A stretch of 64,000 nucleotides of DNA, from NCBI GenBank assembly GCA_046074525.1, contig JBJTOK010000021.1:62001-126000 (forward strand), read 5' to 3'. This DNA comes from JAHEZL01 sp046074525. GTDB lineage: Bacteria; Bacteroidota; Bacteroidia; Flavobacteriales_C; GCA-002722245. This document shows, piece after piece, positions 26,520-34,404 of the stretch (position 1 is the first letter of the stretch; each line of letters begins with the position of its first letter). The notes beneath the pieces are model-generated. The model was not told the DNA's origin. It was given only the letters and a program-made list of their open reading frames with translations, and ran no database searches. The translations under genes were made by a program, and so were the position numbers.

Positions 26520-26527
26520 CAAATTTA
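26520..26527 (-). promoter_or_regulatory. -7 promoter element of sucA-sucB
   Basis: The plus strand reads CAAATTTA, i.e. TAAATTTG on the coding strand, an exact TAnnTTTG match 23 bp before the sucA ATG. No clear TTG at -33. Confidence 0.45.
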
Positions 26528-26564
26528 AACTTTTATTCGAAACTATGGGCGAACAGAGGGGAAA

Positions 26565-26918
26565 TTATTGCTTATAAAACTCGCGGATAACCACTTTCTT
26601 GAGTTCTCTCTGTAAAATCAGGTCGCTGAGCTTTTTAGTGGGATAATCATCAAGATGAAGAGTTTTGAGTGCTTTTTCCTCATCGAGATCAATGCGGTAC
26701 AGAATATTCCACAAACTCTGCTGGTTCTTTTCCCAGAGATAAGCGATGTGGCGGTGGATCTCCTGGAAGAGTTCCTGATAGGCTGTTTCCGGATTTCCGG
26801 AGAAATGAATATCAAGGTTGAATAATTGAAAATCCTTCTGCACCTGGGCGGCAGTTTTGTCAATTAAATCAAGACGTTTTTTGTAGGGGCTGAGATCTTT
26901 TAAACTGAGCTCCTCCAT
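26565..26918 (-). CDS. Conserved-looking small protein, unknown function
   Basis: 117 residues, mostly helical, charged, with no signal peptide or membrane segment, so cytoplasmic. No motif recognised. The ATG shares a base with the stop of the polyprenyl synthase gene (TAATG), so it is translationally coupled as the last gene of the five-gene minus-strand operon starting at 32058. The coupling is the best hint of function: perhaps accessory to isoprenoid or envelope metabolism (inference). Confidence 0.65.
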   Translation of the reverse strand: MEELSLKDLSPYKKRLDLIDKTAAQVQKDFQLFNLDIHFSGNPETAYQELFQEIHRHIAYLWEKNQQSLWNILYRIDLDEEKALKTLHLDDYPTKKLSDLILQRELKKVVIREFYKQ

Positions 26919-27895
26919 TATTGGATTCTTTTGGAGAGGAAGTCGGCAAACTCTTTCAGCTGACTCTTTTTATGCTCCGGAACCTGAATGCCGTTAAGCA
27001 GTTCATAAGCCCTGCTGTAATATTCATTCATTTTTTTGAGCGACAGTTGATCTATACCTGCCCGGTTGTAGATTTCGGTAATGGCCTTAACTTTGGCAGC
27101 ATTATCCGGATTTTTGGCAGAGATCCATTTTTCCAGTTCTGCTTTGTCTTCAATGCTGGCCTGATCTAAAGCAGAAAGCAGGAGGTAGGTTTTTTTATTG
27201 CTGATAATATCTCCACCAATTTGCTTACCGAATTTCGTTGGGTCACCATACACGTCGAGATAATCATCCATGAGCTGGAAGCCCATGCCCAGGTTTTCTC
27301 CGAAGAGATATATTTTTTTGCAGTTTTCTTCACTGGCGTCGCCAAGAATAGCTCCAATCTTCAGGCTGCCGGCCAGGAGCACAGCTGTTTTTAAACGAAT
27401 CATTTCGAGGTAATCGGAAATGCTTACCTCTTTCTGACTCTCATAGTTCATATCGAACTGTTGACCCTCACAAACTTCAATCGCTGTGGTGTTGAACACA
27501 TCGTAGATTTCGCGGATGCGGTTAGACTGGATTTTGTTGATTTGTGCAAAAGCCACTACCAGCATGGCATCTCCTGAGAGAATGCCGGTGTTGATATCCC
27601 ATTTTTCATGAACAGTAGGATTTCCGCGTCGAAGTGGCGCATTGTCCATAATGTCGTCATGTATAAGGGTGAAATTATGAAAGAGCTCCACCGCTAAGGC
27701 AGCATACGCACAATCTTCAATGTTTTCCTCAAAGAGAGCATTAGCAATAAATATCAGCTGGGGGCGCAGTCGCTTGCCGCCAATAGAGAGGATGTAGCGT
27801 AAAGGTTCGTACAATTGTCCGGGAGCCTTATCGATGTTGAGCTCGGCAATTTTCCGCTCTATTATTTTTTCATATGTCAATGTAGAAACTTCCAT
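26918..27895 (-). CDS. Polyprenyl (isoprenyl) diphosphate synthase
   Basis: 325 residues, all-helical trans-prenyltransferase. The first Asp-rich motif DDIMD is at 80-84 (IHDDIMDNAPLRRG) and the second at 210-214 (FQLMDDYLDVYGD). The basic segment GGKRLRPQ (39-46) binds isopentenyl diphosphate. The residue five before the first motif is Phe, with no two-residue insertion in the motif. In this family that combination usually gives shorter products (geranylgeranyl or farnesyl range). Exact chain length is uncertain. Stops overlap neighbours on both sides by one base, inside the 32058-26565 operon. Confidence 0.92.
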   Translation of the reverse strand: MEVSTLTYEKIIERKIAELNIDKAPGQLYEPLRYILSIGGKRLRPQLIFIANALFEENIEDCAYAALAVELFHNFTLIHDDIMDNAPLRRGNPTVHEKWDINTGILSGDAMLVVAFAQINKIQSNRIREIYDVFNTTAIEVCEGQQFDMNYESQKEVSISDYLEMIRLKTAVLLAGSLKIGAILGDASEENCKKIYLFGENLGMGFQLMDDYLDVYGDPTKFGKQIGGDIISNKKTYLLLSALDQASIEDKAELEKWISAKNPDNAAKVKAITEIYNRAGIDQLSLKKMNEYYSRAYELLNGIQVPEHKKSQLKEFADFLSKRIQ

Positions 27896-28836
27896 TAGTG
27901 TGTTACAGCGAAATAATTGCTTTCAAGTAATTTGAGAATACCTTCTTTCAATGGCAACATCTCGCGGCCAAGAAGATCTTTCATTTTCGAGTTATCAGGG
28001 CATCTGCGGGTCATATCTCCCTCTTTCAATTTTGGCAGATGAATAATTTTTGAGCTGGAATCGGTCACCTCAATAATGAGTTTTGCCAGCTCAAGCATCG
28101 TGATTTCGCTTTCACCACCAATATTGATCACATCGTTCACCACCTTGTTTTCATAGAAAGCCTTAAGGCAGGCGCCCACGTTGTCATCAACATAGCAGAA
28201 AGTGCGGGTTTGGCTACCATCGCCATATATCGTGATGTCTTTGTTATTGAGCGCAGCATAAAGGAATTTCGACATAACGAAGTCCTTGCTTTGTTTTGCA
28301 CCATAAGTATTGAAGAAACGGAAGATGGTGTATTCCAGTCCGAATTCAAACTGATATGATCTCAGGAATGCCTCACCCACATTTTTCACCACGGCGTAAG
28401 GCACACGGGAGTTGAGCGGAGTAGTCAATTCATGTTGTGGTAATTCAACCGGTTCTCCATAAACTTCCGATGAAGAAGAGAAGAACACGCGTTTAACGCC
28501 CGTGCTTTTAGCGATGTTCAATATGTTTTTGATGCCTTCAATATCACGCAAAACTTTTACTGGATGGGCCTGAGTTCTCAATACACCAACAAGTGCAGCG
28601 TAGTGGAAAACATAGTCGAATTTATGTCCAAACATGATTTCCGAAATGTCACGGTATTCGTTTACATCAGCCTTGATGAAAACCCAGTTGTCTTTAGGTT
28701 TTTTAGGAAGATTTTCTTTTTTACCTGTCGACAGGTTATCGACGATAACCACGAAGTTATCCTTGTCTTCGATCAATTTTTCAGCAAGATGGCTTCCTAC
28801 AAATCCTGCCCCTCCGGTAATTAGAATTTTTCTCAT
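27895..28836 (-). CDS. NAD-dependent epimerase/dehydratase (extended SDR sugar-nucleotide enzyme)
   Basis: 313 residues. Rossmann motif GGAGFVGSH at 8-16, active-site Ser cluster FFSSSSEVYGEP (about 118-129), catalytic Tyr147 and Lys151 in YAVVK, then the substrate domain with FNTYGAKQ and GDGSQTRTFCYVDD. This is the NDP-sugar 4-epimerase/4,6-dehydratase/decarboxylase class. The exact sugar cannot be read. It lies 1 bp after the rfbA-type thymidylyltransferase gene, so a dTDP-sugar is plausible. Its stop overlaps the polyprenyl synthase start. Confidence 0.88.
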   Translation of the reverse strand: MRKILITGGAGFVGSHLAEKLIEDKDNFVVIVDNLSTGKKENLPKKPKDNWVFIKADVNEYRDISEIMFGHKFDYVFHYAALVGVLRTQAHPVKVLRDIEGIKNILNIAKSTGVKRVFFSSSSEVYGEPVELPQHELTTPLNSRVPYAVVKNVGEAFLRSYQFEFGLEYTIFRFFNTYGAKQSKDFVMSKFLYAALNNKDITIYGDGSQTRTFCYVDDNVGACLKAFYENKVVNDVINIGGESEITMLELAKLIIEVTDSSSKIIHLPKLKEGDMTRRCPDNSKMKDLLGREMLPLKEGILKLLESNYFAVTH

Positions 28837-28837
28837 G

Positions 28838-29704
28838 CTATTTATCTGATAAAAGGTTCTTCAAATATAATCCGTAGCCGCTTTTCAGCAATGGAGTTGC
28901 TATTTCGAGCAATTGCTCAGCACTGATAAAGCCTTGTTGGTAAGCAATTTCCTCAATACAACCGATTTTCAATCCCTGGCGTTCTTCAATCACCTGAACG
29001 TACTGCCCAGCCTGCATCAGCGATGCAAAGGTGCCGGTATCGAGCCAGGCAGTACCTCTGTCGAGGATCTCCACCTTTAGCTTTCTACGTTCCAGATAAG
29101 TTTTGTTTACATCAGTTATTTCGTACTCTCCCCGGGCGCTGGGCTTAAGACCCTTTGCAATCTCCACAACATTGTTGTCGTAGAAATAGAGTCCGGGAAC
29201 AGCATAATTCGATTTCGGGATTTTTGGCTTTTCTTCGAGGGAAACGGCCATTTTGTTTTTATCAAATTCAACAACACCATATCTTTCCGGATCGGAAACG
29301 TGATAAGCGAAGATGGTTCCGCCATCATTATTTTCAGAAGATTTCAGCAATTTGTCCATTTCGGTGCCGTGGAAAATATTGTCTCCAAGCACCAGTGCAA
29401 CAGTATCTTTCCCGATAAATGATTCCCCCAGGACAAAAGCCTGCGCGAGTCCGTTTGGAATGTTTTGTACAACATAAGAAAAAGAGCAGCCCACCCGTGA
29501 ACCATCCCCCAGCAGTTTTTTGAAGGCAGGTTGATCTTCAGGTGTGGTAATGATGAGTATTTCGCGGATCCCAGCCTTCATCAGTGTGGCCAGGGGATAA
29601 TAAATCATTGGCTTGTCATAGATAGGCATGAGTTGCTTGCTTACCACCTGTGTAAGTGGGTAAAGTCTCGTTCCTGATCCGCCTGCTAGTATGATTCCCT
29701 TCAT
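28838..29704 (-). CDS. rfbA: Glucose-1-phosphate thymidylyltransferase
   Basis: 288 residues, the expected RfbA length. The nucleotide-binding signature GGSGTRLYPLT (8-18) is followed by KPMIYYPLATLMKAGI, LGDNIFHG and EKPKIPKSNYAVPGLYFYD. The enzyme makes dTDP-glucose from dTTP and glucose 1-phosphate, the entry to dTDP-rhamnose and related sugars. The usual rfbB/C/D set is absent; an SDR epimerase follows instead. The ATG overlaps the stop of the RND exporter gene (29701-29704). Confidence 0.94.
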   Translation of the reverse strand: MKGIILAGGSGTRLYPLTQVVSKQLMPIYDKPMIYYPLATLMKAGIREILIITTPEDQPAFKKLLGDGSRVGCSFSYVVQNIPNGLAQAFVLGESFIGKDTVALVLGDNIFHGTEMDKLLKSSENNDGGTIFAYHVSDPERYGVVEFDKNKMAVSLEEKPKIPKSNYAVPGLYFYDNNVVEIAKGLKPSARGEYEITDVNKTYLERRKLKVEILDRGTAWLDTGTFASLMQAGQYVQVIEERQGLKIGCIEEIAYQQGFISAEQLLEIATPLLKSGYGLYLKNLLSDK

Positions 29705-32058
29705 TGCTTGTCTGAATTTTCAGCTTTGAGCTTTTGCTTTTCAGCTTTTGAAATTATGCTTTTTTCCAAAGTTAATAATGTTGCCGGTAATATTATGATG
29801 TTGCACAACATTCCTGTAAGCAGGGTCAATGATATCAGGAAGCCAAGGGCCACAGTTCCACCGAAGTCGGAAGAGGTGAAAATGAAGAAGCCAAAGAACA
29901 ATACGAGAGATGTGTAAAATATACTGATGCCTGTAGCATTCAGGGTTTTGGTTACTGCTATGTTGATGTTGTAATTGTTCAGTTCCAGCTCATGTTTGTA
30001 GCGGTCGAGGAAGTGAATGGTGTTGTCAACAGTGATCCCAAAGGCAATACTGAAAGTGAGCAAAGTGGATATTTTTAACGGAATACCGAAGTAGCCCATC
30101 ACACCTGCAGTGATGATGAGCGGGATAATGTTGGGAACCAGGGCAATGATCACCATTCTTGTAGAGCGGAAAGAGTAGGCAATGAAGGCGGCGATAATAA
30201 CCACTGCCAGCACAATAGAGGAATAAAGGTTATCAAAAAGCAATTCGGTGGCGCGGGCGTACATGATGCTCGGACCGGTAACATCCACCTTGTAATAGGC
30301 TTCAGGGAAAATCTCCCTGATTTTGGGAAGAATGTCTTTCTTGATTTCGCTCACACGCACCGAAACAACATCGTTCATCGGCACGCTGATGCGCAGCACC
30401 TGACGGCTGGTATCCACAAAACGACTCAGCATGTTGTTGCCACTGGATTTCTTGGTGGAAGCCTTCGCCATATCGCTGATGGTGATTCCATCGAGACCTT
30501 CAGGAAGGGCGTATTCTTCGGGATTGCCGTCATAGAAAGCCTGACGTGTATATTTAACGGCATCAAGGATGGAGACAGGTTTCGAAAACTCAGGATATTG
30601 TTTGAATACCTTGTAGAGTTTTGCGATTTTTTTCAATGTTCCTTCGCTTACTGCCTTGCCTTTGATTTTGGTGTCGATGACCACTTCAAAAGGTACTATG
30701 CCTGAGAAATTTTTCTCAAAAAATCGGAGGTCGACTTTCACAGGATTGTCTTCCGGAATTTCGTCTACTATCCTTCCCTTGGTTTCAATAAGGGAAATGC
30801 CATAAAGGGACACCAGGGTAATGACGGTTGTTACGGTATATACCACCCATCTTCTTTTGGCGGCTACCATATAATTGATCTTATTGATGAGCCCCTTCAG
30901 CCATTTCTTTTCATGGTGGCGGAAATCCTTTTCGCTTGGTTCGGCCATATAGCTGTAGGCGATAGGGACGATAACAATGCATAAAACATAAAGCACCATG
31001 ATGTTGAGTGCAGCGATGATACCAAATTCCACCAGTATGTCACATTTGGTGAGTGCGAAAGTGGCAAATCCGACAGCAGTAGTGAAATTGATCATGAATA
31101 TAGCGGTTCCGATACGTTGGATCACCCGGTAAATGCCTTTTATCTTATTGCCGTGGTGCTTGTATTCCTCAAAATATTTCTCCAGCATGAAGATGCAGTT
31201 GGGAATGCCTAATACAACTATTAATGCAGGAATCAAGCTCGTAAGCAAAGTGATTTTATAACCTAAGAGGGTAAGCGTACCAAAAGACCATATTACAGCG
31301 ATGCCTACAATAAGCATCGACAGTAAAACCGCCTTCAATGAGCGGATAAAGAAAAAGAGAATTCCAGCAGTGATGAGGGCTGAGAAAAGAAGGAAAGTAC
31401 TGATCTCTTTTTCTACCTGTGCACCTATCATCCCTCTTACATAAGGGAGTCCGGAATAACGGAAGTTAATGTTGTTCTCCTTTGCAAAGTGCTGTACTTT
31501 CTCCACAACACCCAAAATAATTGCATTCCGGCGTGGGGTATCCAGTGAGTCGGGACTGAGTGAAATAGCAGTAATGGAAATAGGAGTGTTGCTTTTCCAG
31601 AGAAGACCGTCATAAAATTTTTCTCCGTACATCAATGTTTTGATGCTGTCTACTTCGGCCTGTGTTTGCGGAAGTCGCGGTACAGCTTTTCTGAAAACAA
31701 AGCGGGTTCCGCTGGTGTCGGGACGCAAAACATAGAAATTGGCGGCAGAAAAAACGCTGTCGACAGCTACTTCGGTATTCAATTCCTGACTGAATTTGTA
31801 CAAGGCCTGGAATTTATCCAGTCGGAAAATATCCTTATCATCGGTAGCTACTACAAGGACATTGTCGTTGGCTCCGTAGGTTTTCTTGAAGTTATGGAAA
31901 ACAATCGCTGTGGAATCGTCTTCGGGCAAAAGATTATTGAAGCTGTAAGAAATTTCGCTTTTGCGTCCTTCATAAACCATCAATACCGTTAGCACGGTGA
32001 TAATGATCAGGAGAGGTAAGCGGTTTCTTAAAATGATGCGAGCGATGAAATTCCACAT
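29701..32058 (-). CDS. RND/MMPL-family exporter (patched-like)
   Basis: 785 residues with the duplicated RND layout: one helix, a large periplasmic loop (about 35-215) and five helices, repeated once. Helices are evident near 12-28, 220-380 (PALIVVLGIPNCIFMLEKY), 410-430 and 620-775 (FSIAFGITVDNTIHFLDRYK). It belongs to the predicted hydrophobe/lipid exporter branch (COG1033-like) rather than tripartite drug pumps. It heads an operon with sugar-nucleotide and polyprenyl genes, suggesting transport of an isoprenoid or glycolipid (inference). A -7 box TATTTTTG lies just 5 bp before the ATG, so the transcript may be leaderless. Confidence 0.87.
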   Translation of the reverse strand: MWNFIARIILRNRLPLLIIITVLTVLMVYEGRKSEISYSFNNLLPEDDSTAIVFHNFKKTYGANDNVLVVATDDKDIFRLDKFQALYKFSQELNTEVAVDSVFSAANFYVLRPDTSGTRFVFRKAVPRLPQTQAEVDSIKTLMYGEKFYDGLLWKSNTPISITAISLSPDSLDTPRRNAIILGVVEKVQHFAKENNINFRYSGLPYVRGMIGAQVEKEISTFLLFSALITAGILFFFIRSLKAVLLSMLIVGIAVIWSFGTLTLLGYKITLLTSLIPALIVVLGIPNCIFMLEKYFEEYKHHGNKIKGIYRVIQRIGTAIFMINFTTAVGFATFALTKCDILVEFGIIAALNIMVLYVLCIVIVPIAYSYMAEPSEKDFRHHEKKWLKGLINKINYMVAAKRRWVVYTVTTVITLVSLYGISLIETKGRIVDEIPEDNPVKVDLRFFEKNFSGIVPFEVVIDTKIKGKAVSEGTLKKIAKLYKVFKQYPEFSKPVSILDAVKYTRQAFYDGNPEEYALPEGLDGITISDMAKASTKKSSGNNMLSRFVDTSRQVLRISVPMNDVVSVRVSEIKKDILPKIREIFPEAYYKVDVTGPSIMYARATELLFDNLYSSIVLAVVIIAAFIAYSFRSTRMVIIALVPNIIPLIITAGVMGYFGIPLKISTLLTFSIAFGITVDNTIHFLDRYKHELELNNYNINIAVTKTLNATGISIFYTSLVLFFGFFIFTSSDFGGTVALGFLISLTLLTGMLCNIIILPATLLTLEKSIISKAEKQKLKAENSDKQ

Positions 32059-32063
32059 GTGCC

Positions 32064-32071
32064 CAAAAATA
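32064..32071 (-). promoter_or_regulatory. -7 element almost abutting the exporter start codon
   Basis: CAAAAATA on the plus strand is TATTTTTG on the coding strand, an exact -7 match, five bases from the ATG at 32058. No good -33 TTG is seen. Confidence 0.4.
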
Positions 32072-32117
32072 AGAACTATTCTTAATTTGTTTGTACTTTA
32101 GTTGCCAATTCAACAAA

Positions 32118-33143
32118 ATGCCCAAGATATATTGGAACGATAGCATCAACTTAGCAAAGAAGCTAACCCTCCGCAGGGTGTGGAATTACAATAAATTGAT
32201 GATGAGTTACTATTGGTCGAAATGGACCGGCCGACTCGTTGTTTGGGGAAAGCCTTTCAGTATTTCCGTTGAACCTACCACTTCCTGTAATTTAAGATGC
32301 CCCGAATGTCCGAGCGGACTTCGTGCTTTTACCCGAGATACCGGTATGCTTGAAAAAGAATTTTTCAGGAAAACCCTCGATGAGCTGTCGAAAGATCTTT
32401 TGTATTTGATTTTTTATTTCCAGGGGGAGCCTTATCTGAATCCTAAGTTTCTGGATATGGTGGCTTATGCTTCTTCAAAGGGAATTTACACAGCGACTTC
32501 CACCAATGCTCATTATCTGAAGGAGGAAGTGTGTGAGCAAACAGTGAAGTCGGGATTGGATCGCATGATCATTTCCATTGACGGGACTACTCAGGAGACT
32601 TATGAATCCTATAGAATAGGAGGGAAGCTGGAAAAAGTCATTGAAGGTGCGAAAAGGATGGTTGCAGCCAAAAAAAAGCTGAATAGTACAACGCCTCATT
32701 TGATTTTCCAGTTTCTGGTGGTGCGACATAACGAGCACCAGATTGAAGAGGTGTGCCGCCTTGCGGAAGAAATTGGCATTGATGAGGTGCGTCTTAAAAC
32801 AGCGCAGGTTTACGAATATGAACACGGCAATGAACTGATTCCACATCAGGAAAAATATTCCCGCTATAGAAAGAATTCCGATGGAACCTGGTCGATCAAG
32901 AATAAGATGGAAAACAGTTGCTGGCGCATGTGGCATGGCTGTGTGATTACCTGGGACGGGTTGGTAGTTCCTTGTTGTTTTGATAAGGATGCCACCCATC
33001 AGTTGGGAAGCTTGAAAAACCAAACTTTCCATCAACTGTGGAATGGGCCCACTTATACTCAATTCAGAAAAAGCTTATTGAAATCCCGCTCGGAGATAGA
33101 AATCTGTAAAAATTGTACAGAGGGAACTAAGGTTTGGGCTTAA
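32118..33143 (+). CDS. Radical SAM enzyme with SPASM-type C-terminus
   Basis: 341 residues from the ATG at 32118; an upstream in-frame TTG at 32091 is less likely. The radical SAM cluster motif is Cys57-X3-Cys61-X2-Cys64 (TSCNLRCPECPSG). It is followed by GEPYLNP and IDGTTQETYESYR, typical of the barrel. The C-terminal part has Cys-rich elements for auxiliary Fe-S clusters: SCWRMWHGCVITWDGLVVPCC and CKNC near the end. That places it in the SPASM group (peptide or small-molecule modification). No precursor peptide gene is adjacent. It may be an ordinary metabolic radical SAM enzyme. A 25-bp-stem palindrome follows. Confidence 0.88.
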   Translation: MPKIYWNDSINLAKKLTLRRVWNYNKLMMSYYWSKWTGRLVVWGKPFSISVEPTTSCNLRCPECPSGLRAFTRDTGMLEKEFFRKTLDELSKDLLYLIFYFQGEPYLNPKFLDMVAYASSKGIYTATSTNAHYLKEEVCEQTVKSGLDRMIISIDGTTQETYESYRIGGKLEKVIEGAKRMVAAKKKLNSTTPHLIFQFLVVRHNEHQIEEVCRLAEEIGIDEVRLKTAQVYEYEHGNELIPHQEKYSRYRKNSDGTWSIKNKMENSCWRMWHGCVITWDGLVVPCCFDKDATHQLGSLKNQTFHQLWNGPTYTQFRKSLLKSRSEIEICKNCTEGTKVWA

Positions 33144-33149
33144 AAGATT

Positions 33150-33210
33150 TCCCACAGATTTCACGGATTCTCACAGAATTAATCCGTGAGAATCCGTAAA
33201 ATCTGTGGGA
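33150..33210. terminator. 25-bp-stem palindrome between convergent genes
   Basis: Left arm 33150-33174 and right arm 33186-33210 pair over 25 bp with one mismatch (TCCCACAGATTT at one end, GTGAGAATCCGT on the other arm). The loop is 11 nt (AGAATTAATCC). It almost fills the 69-bp gap between the radical SAM gene (+) and the MarR gene (-). It has the same architecture as 11437-11495 but a different sequence. Probably a bidirectional termination or RNA-stability element, possibly an intergenic repeat unit. Confidence 0.6.
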
Positions 33211-33212
33211 TA

Positions 33213-33662
33213 TTAATCTCTCATTTTATCTAGAAGATCATTGATCAGCTCCGCTTCTTTAATGGAAATCTTGTCTTTTAAAGAATCAAGATTGTCTTTT
33301 GCATCAATCTTGTCAAGGAGATCGAGTCCTTTTTTAGTGATGGAAATATCCACATGACGGCGGTCGTCTTTGTTTTCTTTCCTGTCCACGAGTCCTTTCT
33401 GTTTCAGTTTTTCCACGATGCGTGAGCAATTGGATGATTTATCTATCATCCTTTCGCTGATCAGTTGATTGTTAGCGCATTTAGGGTATTGTCCCCTGAG
33501 GATACGAAGTACATTGAACTGTTCGGGTGAAATACCAAAGCTTTTTAAAAATTGGGCGTGAGCCCTGTATAGCCAGCTGCTGGTGAAAATAATATTCACC
33601 GCGAGTTTCTGGTATTCGCTTTTGAACTTTTTGTTCTGCTTTATTTCGTCCTCGATTTTCAT
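33213..33662 (-). CDS. MarR-family transcriptional regulator
   Basis: 149 residues. The winged-helix core includes LRILRGQYPKCANNQLISERMIDKSSNCSRIVEKLKQKG (about 50-90) and the wing DRKENKDDRRHVDISITKKG, the canonical DxRxxxxxxTxxG region of MarR. N- and C-terminal helices provide dimerisation. It lies 25 bp after yceI on the same strand, so the two form an operon. Its likely binding site is the 12-bp palindrome TTGTATATACAA in the shared promoter (34266-34277). Confidence 0.92.
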   Translation of the reverse strand: MKIEDEIKQNKKFKSEYQKLAVNIIFTSSWLYRAHAQFLKSFGISPEQFNVLRILRGQYPKCANNQLISERMIDKSSNCSRIVEKLKQKGLVDRKENKDDRRHVDISITKKGLDLLDKIDAKDNLDSLKDKISIKEAELINDLLDKMRD

Positions 33663-33687
33663 TGCAGTAAAAGCAAAAATAGGATTC

Positions 33688-34215
33688 CTATGCCGCTTTC
33701 ACAAGTTGAATATTGAGCGCCAGTTTGATGTCTGCACCAACCATTGCACCTCCAGCTTCTGTGAGGGCATTCCACTTAAGTTGATAATCGAAACGGTTAA
33801 TGCTTCCACTCAGTTCAAAGCCCACCTTGGTATTTCCCCAAGGGTCAATTGCGGTACCATTGTATTCTGCATCCAGCTCAATGCTTTTAGTGATATCACG
33901 AATAGTGAGTTCACCGCTGAGCTTGTACTTGTTGCCGGAAGTCTTTTTGAGTTCCTTCGAAGTAAAGGTGATAAAAGGGAATTTCTCCGCGTTGAAGAAA
34001 TCATCCGACTTCAAATGTCCGTCGCGTTGCTCATTGTTGGTGTCGATACTGTTTGTTTCTGCCTTGAAAGAGATTTTAGCGTCGGAGAAATCATCTTTTT
34101 CACTTTGAAGACTTCCTTCAAATTTTTTGAAATGACCGGTTACAGTGGTAATCACAAGGTGTTTTACCTTGAACTGTATTTCGGAATGTGCAGGGTCGAT
34201 GTTAAAAGTTGCCAT
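33688..34215 (-). CDS. YceI-family lipocalin-like protein
   Basis: 175 residues forming the YceI beta-barrel: FNIDPAHSEIQFKVKHLVIT at the N-terminus, then FEGSLQ and SIDTNNEQRDGHLKSDDFFN. YceI proteins bind isoprenoid chains such as polyprenyl lipids. It has no signal peptide, unlike E. coli YceI, so it should be cytoplasmic. This is a common arrangement for the Bacteroidota form. It is the first gene of a two-gene operon with marR and has a well-formed promoter (34248-34277). Confidence 0.92.
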   Translation of the reverse strand: MATFNIDPAHSEIQFKVKHLVITTVTGHFKKFEGSLQSEKDDFSDAKISFKAETNSIDTNNEQRDGHLKSDDFFNAEKFPFITFTSKELKKTSGNKYKLSGELTIRDITKSIELDAEYNGTAIDPWGNTKVGFELSGSINRFDYQLKWNALTEAGGAMVGADIKLALNIQLVKAA

Positions 34216-34247
34216 GATTTTTAAGTTTTAATTGTTGAACTATGAAA

Positions 34248-34277
34248 CAAATGTAGTAACATTAATTGTATATACAA
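34248..34277 (-). promoter_or_regulatory. yceI-marR promoter with perfect palindrome (candidate MarR operator)
   Basis: Minus-strand promoter: -7 TACATTTG (plus strand CAAATGTA, 34248-34255) and a TTG (plus CAA, 34275-34277) 19 bp further upstream. The -33 TTG is one end of the perfect 12-bp palindrome TTGTATATACAA (34266-34277). A dimer bound there would cover the -33 element and shut off the yceI-marR operon, the usual autoregulation of MarR proteins. Confidence 0.65.
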
Positions 34278-34364
34278 ACAATTTTAACGAAAATTAAAAA
34301 AGTCGATGGAGCAGAGTAAATAAGTATGCCTGTCCGACTTATTTTTTTGGTGACCTGAAATTGT

Positions 34365-34372
34365 TAACTTTG
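34365..34372 (+). promoter_or_regulatory. -7 promoter element of tig-clpP-clpX
   Basis: TAACTTTG, an exact TAnnTTTG match 32 bp before the tig ATG. A TTG at 34347-34349 lies 15 bp upstream, a little short for the usual spacing. The sequence shows no heat-shock-type element I recognise. Confidence 0.5.
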
Positions 34373-34404
34373 TCGCTCTTTTTTAAAATTTAAATTACAG
34401 TACG

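Noticed and set aside
32118..33143. Peptide natural-product (RiPP) cluster around the radical SAM/SPASM protein
   Set aside because: No short precursor peptide, RRE domain or dedicated transporter is adjacent; neighbours are an exporter operon and MarR/YceI.
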